Part shown: piece after piece, positions 38,014 through 46,304 of the stretch | Layout: every line of letters starts with the position of its first letter | Numbering within the stretch: the stretch's first letter is position 1 | NCBI GenBank assembly: GCA_017889585.1 | Contig: JAGFZX010000006.1 | Location: forward strand, 1 to 64,000 | Origin: Bacillota bacterium | GTDB taxonomy: Bacteria; Bacillota; Negativicutes; DSM-13327 | DNA length: 64,000 bases | Direction: 5' to 3' | The notes under the pieces: generated by a model | Database searches by the model: none | What the model was told of the DNA's origin: nothing | What the model saw: the letters and a program-made list of their open reading frames with translations, nothing else | Made by a program: the position numbers and the translations under genes

Positions 38014-40650
38014 ATGACGAAACAGACATTAGAGCACCAATTCAAATTATGGACGGTTTTGCTTATGGTTGTTCCCAGTTTGCTGATTATGGCGATTTAC
38101 ACCGTTGGTCAAATTACAGTTGCTAAACAGCAAAACCTGGAACTAATGCAGCAAAGGGTACATTCCCAGGAGCGACTGATCAACTACTGGATGGGGGAAC
38201 GGGCTGAAAATATTCGTGAGCTAAGCCATGCAGAGGCTTTTCGAGCGTTGAATGAACAGCAGATGCAACGTGTTCTTCATTTAAAGCAGCAGGCCGATAA
38301 TAACTTCGATTCTTTATCATACATACATAAAGACGGTTTTTTTAAAATGTCTACCCTCAGTCTAGGAATACAGTACCCGTCAGCAATCGATAAGCCTTAT
38401 TTTGAAGCCGCTCTGGCGGGAAAAGAATATATTTCAGATGTGGTTATTGGACGAAATAGCGGCCAGCCTATCATTAACTTTTCTTCTCCCATTTATGACT
38501 TCGCGGGGAATTTTCAAGGGTTGATACTTGGGTCTGTAAGAACAACAACTCTAGAAACACTCTTACGTGATAATGGGATTGGCCAAACGGGAGATATATT
38601 CCTAGTCAATCGCGAAGGAATGTTTATTGCGGAGCCACGATTTGTCAATTTGCTAATCGACAAGGGATTTGTCAAGGACACCGCTATAATGAGACTTAAA
38701 TTATCTGACAATGCTTTGAGCAATATTCAGCTTGGCCAATCTGGCACCGCCACTTGGACTACTTACTTGGGAGATAAGGTTTTAGGGGCTTATCATTATA
38801 TGCCTGAGCGAGGTTGGACGTTAATTGGTAAGATCAATGAAGGAGAGGTTCTGGCTCCTATTTATAAGCAGTTGGTGATGATGGCCAGTGGCGCCATCTT
38901 GTTGATGTTATTGATTCTACCCTTAGCCGAGGTAATCACCAATCGGATTAAGTTACCCATTGATTGGCTGATTGGACAGTCGAATTTGGTGGCGATGGAA
39001 AATTATGAAATGGTTGGACGAGACAAGTGCTCAGAGAATATATCTTATGAGCTAGGAACCCTATGCGAAACTTTTGTCAAGATGAGCCAAAAAATCAAAA
39101 TCACCATCGTCCTGCTTAAAGAGAATGAAGCTACATTGGAGAGGAACATGCAAGAAATCCAGGAGATGAATGCAACTCTGGAAGAAGAGGTAATGGAACG
39201 GCAAGCGGCGCAACTGGCACTGGTGAACTTGAATGATGAACTGGAGAATAAGGTGAGTGAGCGGACGCGCGAACTGCAAGATATGAATGTAGCCTTGGAA
39301 GAAGAGATTATGGAGCGTCAGATGGCACAAGAAGCGTTGAACCAAAAGACAGAAGTAATTCGACAGATAGCCTACTCTGATGTACTTACCGGTTTGCCAA
39401 ATCGTGTACATCTAAATGAAAGACTTGAGGCGGAAATGGAAAAAACTCGTCAAGGCCAGTCGGCAGGTGCCGTGCTATTTATCGATTTAGATGATCTTAA
39501 AATGGTAAATGATACTTTCGGTCATACATATGGTGATGCTCTTATCATCCTGGCAGGGAAGCGCATTGTGAAGGCAGTGGGGGAGGGTGCTTTTATTAGT
39601 CGCATTGGCGGAGATGAGTTTATGGTGATCTTATCTGGTCAATATGATCAGAAAAGTATAACCGACACTGCCGATAGAATCATTGGAGCATTCAATCAGG
39701 ATATGGAGGCACATGGGATTTGCTTCCACATGTCGGCCAGCGCGGGCATTGCTGTATATCCTGCTGACGGCGATACAACGGAGGAAATCTTCAAAAATGC
39801 GGATAACGCTATGTATGCAGCTAAGAAAACTGGCAAAAATTGTTGGCGTTTTTACGAAGCAACTATGCAGGTGAACGCCTATGATAAGATATTGCTGATC
39901 AACAGCCTGCGCCACGCTGTCGAAGGCGGCGAATTATTGCTGCACTATCAGCCACAGGTGGGTATCAATGGCATTACCGTCGGATTTGAGGCGTTACTTC
40001 GTTGGAATAGTCTAGAATATGGTTCAATATCACCAGCACGTTTTATTCCGTTGGCAGAACAAAATGGGCTCATCCAAGAGATTGGAATTTGGGTGCTCAG
40101 AGAAGCCTGTCAATTTGCCCGTCGGTTGGCCGATAAGGGATGGGGGCATCTGCATGTCGCTGTTAATGTATCACCCTGTCAATTATGCGCCGATGATTTC
40201 ATTCAAAGTGTGCAGGAAGTTCTGCATGATGCTGGTATTGAACCACATCAACTCGAACTTGAGATTACTGAAAATGCGTTGATAGAGTCTCTGGAAGAAA
40301 GTACTCACATCCTCGAAAATATAAAATTAATGGGAGTGGGGTTGTCTCTGGATGATTTTGGGACAGGTTATTCATCCTTAACCTATCTTCAGCGCCTGCC
40401 AGTTAGGACTCTAAAAATAGATAAAGCGTTCATCGATATGATCCTGACAGGTGGAGCGCAGAAAGCAATTATTGGAACCATTGTAGATATGGCTCACATT
40501 ATGAAGATGACTGTGGTTGCGGAAGGCGTAGAGACAGAAACTCAAATTGATTATTTGGCACAGTGCGGCTGTGACTGCCTCCAAGGATATATTATTAGCC
40601 GTCCAGTGCCGGAAGATGAAGCTGTGCGTTTTCTATCTAGGTGTAAATAG
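38014..40650 (+). CDS. dCache-GGDEF-EAL c-di-GMP protein
   Basis: dCache paralogous to the upstream gene; IGGDEFMVILSG, FEALLRW, DDFGTGYSSLTYL. Confidence 0.93.
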   Translation: MTKQTLEHQFKLWTVLLMVVPSLLIMAIYTVGQITVAKQQNLELMQQRVHSQERLINYWMGERAENIRELSHAEAFRALNEQQMQRVLHLKQQADNNFDSLSYIHKDGFFKMSTLSLGIQYPSAIDKPYFEAALAGKEYISDVVIGRNSGQPIINFSSPIYDFAGNFQGLILGSVRTTTLETLLRDNGIGQTGDIFLVNREGMFIAEPRFVNLLIDKGFVKDTAIMRLKLSDNALSNIQLGQSGTATWTTYLGDKVLGAYHYMPERGWTLIGKINEGEVLAPIYKQLVMMASGAILLMLLILPLAEVITNRIKLPIDWLIGQSNLVAMENYEMVGRDKCSENISYELGTLCETFVKMSQKIKITIVLLKENEATLERNMQEIQEMNATLEEEVMERQAAQLALVNLNDELENKVSERTRELQDMNVALEEEIMERQMAQEALNQKTEVIRQIAYSDVLTGLPNRVHLNERLEAEMEKTRQGQSAGAVLFIDLDDLKMVNDTFGHTYGDALIILAGKRIVKAVGEGAFISRIGGDEFMVILSGQYDQKSITDTADRIIGAFNQDMEAHGICFHMSASAGIAVYPADGDTTEEIFKNADNAMYAAKKTGKNCWRFYEATMQVNAYDKILLINSLRHAVEGGELLLHYQPQVGINGITVGFEALLRWNSLEYGSISPARFIPLAEQNGLIQEIGIWVLREACQFARRLADKGWGHLHVAVNVSPCQLCADDFIQSVQEVLHDAGIEPHQLELEITENALIESLEESTHILENIKLMGVGLSLDDFGTGYSSLTYLQRLPVRTLKIDKAFIDMILTGGAQKAIIGTIVDMAHIMKMTVVAEGVETETQIDYLAQCGCDCLQGYIISRPVPEDEAVRFLSRCK

Positions 40651-40722
40651 TAATTGTATTCCTTTTAAGGGATTTGTTTACTTTTCGCAAAGTCTTTCAA
40701 GAAATATAGGGGAGGCGATAGT

Positions 40723-40908
40723 ATGGCTGGAGCTCCGATTATTTGGATAAATTGTGACAAGAGTGAACAAATAGCGTATTTCAATAATGAATATGTCTTG
40801 ATAACAATAACCGATATGAAAAAAATATCCCTTGGGGAAACCTTGGAGGATGCGAAAGAAAAGTTAAAAGAGATTGGTAGATATGATATCTATAAACAGT
40901 TAAAATAA
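40723..40908 (+). CDS. Small conserved protein (61 aa), copy 2
   Basis: MAGAPIIWINCDKSEQIAYFNNEYVLITITDMKKISLGETLEDAKEKLKEIGRYDIYKQLK, paralogue of 26420-26605. Confidence 0.75.
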   Translation: MAGAPIIWINCDKSEQIAYFNNEYVLITITDMKKISLGETLEDAKEKLKEIGRYDIYKQLK

Positions 40909-40926
40909 GAATCATCTAAAAGTCAT

Positions 40927-40949
40927 GCGCCCTTCGGGGCGTTTTTTTT
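40927..40949 (+). terminator. Terminator of small gene copy 2
   Basis: GCGCCCTTCGGGGCGTTTTTTTT. Confidence 0.85.
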
Positions 40950-40950
40950 T

Positions 40951-41050
40951 GGTGCGCCCAGCATGGGCGCTTACTTGTTGTTGAAAGTCTAATACGGGAG
41001 TCGATAGTGCTAACCGCTAGCCAATGTCAAGGGTGTCCACAGAGTGGTGG
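40951..41050 (+). mobile_element. Group II intron 5' end (domain I fragment)
   Basis: GTGCGCCCAGCATGGGCGC...AACCGCTAGCCAATGTCAAGGGTGTCCACAGAGTGGTGGATGAA, characteristic of bacterial group II intron 5' ends. Confidence 0.85.
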
Positions 41051-41226
41051 ATGAAATAGGCGAATCCCTAATGGAATTCGCCCCTCCCCGAACCGTATGG
41101 GCATTTTTCGATGGATACGGCTCTCCATTCCTATTAAGCTTTCGTTTAAAGATATTAGATTGATTTACAGCACATCTTACATATGGGAATCTGCCTACGA
41201 TTAATGCGAATCATATACTCGATGAT
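41051..41226 (-). mobile_element. Group II intron 3' end (IEP C-terminus relic, domain V/VI), inverted
   Basis: Minus strand: MIRINRRQIPICKMCCKSI* (IEP HNH-like tail) then GAGCCGTATCCATCGAAAAATGCCCATACGGTTC (domain V) and a GGCGAATTCC/GGGATTCGCC stem (domain VI-like). Confidence 0.8.
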
Positions 41227-41573
41227 AAAAGTAATAGCTGAGGACGTTCATAACAAATGTGTAAGGCAAATGGGCATGAGGGAGGAGACCTTTAGCAAAG
41301 AACAGTTAATTGACTGACCGCTCATGAAACTACTTTACAGTATTATATTCTATGACTGATATATTAGTCTTGGGCGTGTATGGAAATATTAGTACGAAAA
41401 GTATATATTTTGAGATATATACTTTTTAAAGATTATTTACAATACGGCAGGAATTGTATTGTTTTATGGGGAAATGATACCAATAGACGCTTGTGAAGGC
41501 TAATAAAAATGCTACGAACATGCTTTAGCTTTTGGCTTTGTTTGATTTTATAGGGTGAAGGAGAGATATAAAA

Positions 41574-42215
41574 TTGTTTAAAGTAGTGATATATGTATTA
41601 ATAAGCATCCTGTTTGTTTTTCCTGTCATGGCAAAGCCTATCTCAGAAGACACTGAAGCTCTAGCGCAGACAATTTGGAAAGCGCAGACAATAGATGGGT
41701 TAAACAATGGTTTATGGGTTATTCCTGAAGTAGCACTTAATGACTACTTTTCTAATTCTTTAACTAATGACAAGGTTAAGAACCCAAGATTAAAGTTGCT
41801 AGATAATAACAGGATGTATATTACATTTGATAGTAGTATGGGGAGGGTGGCTCTAAATTGTGAGATTAAGCAGTTTGTTCATAATCAGACTGACTCCTAT
41901 GTTGAAGTTTATATCCGTGAAAAAAAGCTTGCCGACAAACCCGTTCTGTCTTGGATGCTCAAATTTGTTAGCCTAGGAGCGATAGCGGATTTGTATGGAA
42001 ATCCACTAAAGGATGTAAAAGAGGTCGATGCAAAATTCTCTGGTAACACACTTAAAGTAAATTTTCGGACACTGGTTGAGAAAACTCTTCTTAATAATGA
42101 AATAGGAAGAAAAATTGATATTAGCAGCATAACGACGCGGGAAGGGATGTTGGAGTTACACACTAACCTGAAAGCTGCTGATATTTTAGGACTATTTATG
42201 GGTCAATCGTTATAG
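41574..42215 (+). CDS. Exported hypothetical protein (213 aa)
   Basis: Signal peptide MFKVVIYVLISILFVFPVMA; RBS gaaggaga. Confidence 0.7.
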   Translation: MFKVVIYVLISILFVFPVMAKPISEDTEALAQTIWKAQTIDGLNNGLWVIPEVALNDYFSNSLTNDKVKNPRLKLLDNNRMYITFDSSMGRVALNCEIKQFVHNQTDSYVEVYIREKKLADKPVLSWMLKFVSLGAIADLYGNPLKDVKEVDAKFSGNTLKVNFRTLVEKTLLNNEIGRKIDISSITTREGMLELHTNLKAADILGLFMGQSL

Positions 42216-42519
42216 AAATCTACTGGGAAAATTGTCGGATTCGTAAAGGGAAACTTATATCTGATGGGGTTTAATACCATTGGATACAAGTTTCTTCTTA
42301 ATTTCTAATCGGTCTCCAGAGGTCACTGGACATTATGAGGCAATCGTCTTACCGTTTCCAGGAATACTGCGAGAGGGTAGCTAGCTTTGTCCACGGGTAT
42401 GCATTGCGACAATCTGTTTTATATCAACTTGCCGACAGAATTCTTCTACCCTTAAATAGCTCAACCCAAGGAGTCAAGGAACAGCTTTAATTTCAATTAT
42501 GCTATTTTAATAAGTTTCT

Positions 42520-43257
42520 TTGATTCTCATGTTTCATAGAAGAACGATTAGAAGCATATATCTAATTTGGGTGATTTATTTGAAAATGTTTGTAAAAATT
42601 ATCATTGTGATCAGTCTTATCTTAGGGGCGACATGTAATGACACTAAAGCAGAAGGGGATCCAGAGGTTGTTGATCGTCCGATTTTGATAACACCGCACC
42701 GGATAGATTTAATCCGTGAGTATAGTAGCATTCATTATGGGGGAGTGATCGAAAACATAATTCCAGGGGCTATTGTAGTGCATTGGACCGCGTCGAATAG
42801 TTGCGAAAGCACCTACGATTATTTTTATCCAGAGGAGACTCGTGATGAAGAGATGAGAAGCTGCGGGAAGTTAAATGTTGCATCCCACTATCTTGTCGAT
42901 CGTGATGGGACGATATATCAACTTACACCTGATAACCTTCTAAACCGACATGCAATCGGACTAAACTGGTGTGCAATCGGCATTGAAAATGTGGGAGGTG
43001 TAAACGATAAGGAAGATCTTACTGATGAACAACTTGCTGCCAATGAAATAATTATTCGTCACCTTATAAAGAAGTATCCAACGATCAAATATGTATTCGG
43101 TCATTATCAGCAGGAGTATGCAAAAACCGTGGGCATATGGCGTGAGAATATTCCTGATTACTTTGCTGAGAAACCAGATCCTGGACCAGTTTTTATGTCC
43201 AAGGTTTATTTTGCAATAAGAGACCTCCCGATTGTGGGATTCCCTGTAAGCTATTGA
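42520..43257 (+). CDS. N-acetylmuramoyl-L-alanine amidase (Amidase_2/PGRP fold)
   Basis: IVVHWTAS, ASHYLVDRDGTIYQL, NRHAIGLNWCAIGIENVGG, VFGHYQQEYAKTVG; start may be internal. Confidence 0.85.
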   Translation: MILMFHRRTIRSIYLIWVIYLKMFVKIIIVISLILGATCNDTKAEGDPEVVDRPILITPHRIDLIREYSSIHYGGVIENIIPGAIVVHWTASNSCESTYDYFYPEETRDEEMRSCGKLNVASHYLVDRDGTIYQLTPDNLLNRHAIGLNWCAIGIENVGGVNDKEDLTDEQLAANEIIIRHLIKKYPTIKYVFGHYQQEYAKTVGIWRENIPDYFAEKPDPGPVFMSKVYFAIRDLPIVGFPVSY

Positions 43258-43324
43258 TGGAAGTTTTGATTATTGCTTATAACGGGTAGTAAAGTAATAA
43301 TCGATTTTTTTTTAGCAGCACACA

Positions 43325-43375
43325 AAAACCTCTTATGGTAGGCAGTTTTCCTATCACAGGAGGTTTCTTTTTATA
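43325..43375 (+). terminator. Terminator-like hairpin
   Basis: AAAACCTC...GAGGTTTCTTTTT. Confidence 0.55.
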
Positions 43376-43566
43376 AGCTTGCCTCTAATTGTATCCATCA
43401 TCCAAGAGGTTTAATGAATATAAGTAAATTATGATACATAGATTGAATAAGCCAAAATAAATGATGGAATTATACCATGTTAATATTGGAGGTGCATCGG
43501 CTCTGTGATCGGCGGGATTTTAATACTCGTGGTGAGATAACATAAGTTGGAAGGAGGGACATCAGT

Positions 43567-44364
43567 ATGCAATACTGTACAAAATGCGGGACTTCCATGT
43601 CTGATGATGCAGGTTTTTGTTCGACTTGTGGTCACAAAATCAACGGGGGAGCAACAACAGCCCAGACACAAAGCGGAACGAATCTGTCAGGCCATGGTAA
43701 GCATCAGCAATATGATTCGATGGTGCCAGGAACTTTAACGACTATAGGCACCAAACATGCAGTATGGTGGGGAGTCGGAATCCTTGGGGTGCTAATAGTG
43801 GCAGGAATAGTCGCGTTTTTTGTGACGCAAGTTACTAAGCCTGCTCCTCAGCCTGCTTCCCAGCCGCAGATTATTCAAAAAAATGAAACGAAAGATCCTA
43901 TACCCGCGCAGCCTTCCCAAGCTGTTACAGGTGTGATACCCAATTCGACAGTGAGTGCCAACGCCCTCGCTGATTTTCGCATCTATGTTCAGGCCAAAGA
44001 AAGGCTTAATACGGAAATCATTGCTTTAGCTACTCAGGTCAATGGTCGTTTGAATCAGACTGGCACGCTGCGATATTCCCAAGATTTAAGAAATAGAGCC
44101 CGATTATTAATAAATGATATTACGCAATACAGCAGTAATTTATCGGGAAGAAACTATCCACCAGAGTTTCAAGGTGCTAAGTCATTGTTACTGCAATTAT
44201 TCGATCTAGAAACAACCCGGGCGAGAAGTCTATATAACGGTTTGATAGAAGGAATAAATGACCAGGATTATCAAAGCTCTTTTTCTGTGGGAACCAGGGC
44301 AGCATATGAGTTTGACGATATGAATGCAAGGTTTGTTCAAGAATACGGCTTATTAGATAAATAG
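43567..44364 (+). CDS. Zinc-ribbon membrane-anchored protein
   Basis: MQYCTKCGTSMSDDAGFCSTCGHK ribbon, one TM, extracytoplasmic helical domain. Confidence 0.8.
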   Translation: MQYCTKCGTSMSDDAGFCSTCGHKINGGATTAQTQSGTNLSGHGKHQQYDSMVPGTLTTIGTKHAVWWGVGILGVLIVAGIVAFFVTQVTKPAPQPASQPQIIQKNETKDPIPAQPSQAVTGVIPNSTVSANALADFRIYVQAKERLNTEIIALATQVNGRLNQTGTLRYSQDLRNRARLLINDITQYSSNLSGRNYPPEFQGAKSLLLQLFDLETTRARSLYNGLIEGINDQDYQSSFSVGTRAAYEFDDMNARFVQEYGLLDK

Positions 44365-44389
44365 TAAGAAGAATAGGGGGTGATAGGTT

Positions 44390-44791
44390 GTGTTTTGTAG
44401 TAAATGTGGAAATGAGACAAATAATCTAGAGGTCATGTTTTGTCCGAAGTGCGGTAATGGACTGACTTCTCAGCCAGAACTGCCGTTAAATTCTATTCAG
44501 CGAAAAATATTATCTGTATCAGCGGGGCAAAAATATCCTATATTACGGTTGATTGCAGTGTTATATAAAATAGGTTCAGTCATAATCGGGATACTTGGTG
44601 TTATTTTTTCCTTGGGAAGTTGTGCCGCTATGCCATCATACGGCTTGCTTCCGGGATATCAGATATTTTTAGGATGGGCAATGTTATTCGGAAGTATTGT
44701 TCTCGCTGTGAGTCAATGGGCTCTAGGCGAAGGTATCATGGTTTTCTTAGATATGGAAGAAAGCATTCGTAAGGTTGCCGAGAAGGAGTGA
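44390..44791 (+). CDS. Zinc-ribbon membrane protein
   Basis: MFCSKCGNETNNLEVMFCPKCGNGL plus two TMs; GTG start. Confidence 0.75.
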   Translation: MFCSKCGNETNNLEVMFCPKCGNGLTSQPELPLNSIQRKILSVSAGQKYPILRLIAVLYKIGSVIIGILGVIFSLGSCAAMPSYGLLPGYQIFLGWAMLFGSIVLAVSQWALGEGIMVFLDMEESIRKVAEKE

Positions 44792-44975
44792 GCGTTTTCC
44801 TACTTCTTTTGATTTATTTTAGCTAAGGCGGCAGAAATACTGTCTTATTTTTTTTAATTATTTGTTATCATAAAAAAGTGATATAATGTAAAGTGATCAA
44901 TTAGATCAATACTATATCACCAACAAATACTATCTATGTATTTTACTTAATAATATAAAAATTTTTAAGGAGTTC

Positions 44976-46019
44976 ATGAAAATGTATAGTTTTAAAAATG
45001 ACTACAGCGAAGGAGCTCATCCCCAAATATTGGAGGCTTTGATTGATACGAACATGGAACAGGTTGAAGGTTATGGTGAGGATTGTTATACACTAAAAGC
45101 TGTTAAACTGCTAAAACAAAGAATCAAAAGAAACGATATTGATATTCACTTGTTATCTGGTGGTACACAAACAAATCTCACTGCTCTTTCGGCTTTTTTA
45201 AGACCTCACGAAGCAGTTATTGCAGCCAATACTGGTCATATTCTAGTGCACGAGACTGGAGCTATTGAGGCCACGGGGCACAAAATCATTTCTGCTGAAG
45301 TAAGGGATGGTAAATTGGACTCTGCCCTTATTAAATCGGCCCTTGATGCCCATACTGACGAACATATGGTAAAGCCTAAGCTGGTTTATATTTCGAACCC
45401 CACAGAAATCGGCTCGATTTATAAGAAGAGGGAGCTGGAAAAGTTAAGCCAGTTCTGCAAGGCAAACAATCTTTTTTTATACGTGGATGGCGCACGGCTA
45501 GGGTCGGCTTTATGCTCAGAAGAAAATGACATGGAACTTTCTGATCTGGGTATGCTGGTTGATGCTTTCTATATCGGGGGAACAAAGAACGGTGCCCTCA
45601 TGGGCGAAGCCCTTGTTATTTGTGCGGATTCACTCAAAGAGGATTTCAGGTTTCATATGAAGCAAAAAGGGGCGTTACTTGCCAAGGGCAGGCTTCTTGG
45701 TATACAGTTTCTAGAACTTTTCAGAGACAACCTGTATTTTGATTTGGCAAAACATACCAATAGGATGGCGGGTTTACTGAGGAAGGAAATCAGCCAAGCA
45801 GGCTATCCGTTCTTAATTCACTCCCCATCTAATCAGATATTCCCTATCTTACCAAATTGGTTGATCGCACAGCTTCAGGTCAAGTATTCCTTCTACGTTT
45901 GGGAAAAAGTCGATACCCATACCTCCGCTATCCGCCTTGTCACCTCTTGGGCTACAACTGAGGATGCTGTTTGGACATTTATTGAGGATTTGAAAAATGC
46001 CATGGTTTCAGATCATTAG
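44976..46019 (+). CDS. ltaE: Low-specificity L-threonine aldolase / beta-eliminating lyase family
   Basis: PLP lysine motif FYIGGTKNGALMGEA; LYVDGARLGSAL. Confidence 0.92.
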   Translation: MKMYSFKNDYSEGAHPQILEALIDTNMEQVEGYGEDCYTLKAVKLLKQRIKRNDIDIHLLSGGTQTNLTALSAFLRPHEAVIAANTGHILVHETGAIEATGHKIISAEVRDGKLDSALIKSALDAHTDEHMVKPKLVYISNPTEIGSIYKKRELEKLSQFCKANNLFLYVDGARLGSALCSEENDMELSDLGMLVDAFYIGGTKNGALMGEALVICADSLKEDFRFHMKQKGALLAKGRLLGIQFLELFRDNLYFDLAKHTNRMAGLLRKEISQAGYPFLIHSPSNQIFPILPNWLIAQLQVKYSFYVWEKVDTHTSAIRLVTSWATTEDAVWTFIEDLKNAMVSDH

Positions 46020-46087
46020 AACTCTGTATCTGATGTTCATGACAAATATTTGATCTAAATAAGAAAAACTTATAAATCCTGATACGA

Positions 46088-46118
46088 AAATAAAGAGCTA
46101 TACGGCTCTTTATTTTTT
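46088..46118 (+). terminator. Rho-independent terminator
   Basis: AAATAAAGAGC...GCTCTTTATTTTTTT. Confidence 0.75.
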
Positions 46119-46304
46119 TAGCTCATCAGAAAGTAGAATACTTTGCTATTGTTAAAATCTGATGTATTGAAATAAACCACATCTTTTGATAGACTAAATA
46201 AGCATTATGTTAACATGGGTCGGCAATGCTTAAAATGGAGCTGTTGTTATTTCCGGATAATCGTTGGTATCTATAGAACCAGCGTCTATGAAAGGGTGTT
46301 CCTT

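Noticed and set aside
42216-42519. Possible gene relic between the exported protein and the amidase
   Set aside because: Six-frame reading gave only short fragments (for example EEFCRQVDIKQIVAMHTRGQ on minus) that I could not assign to a family
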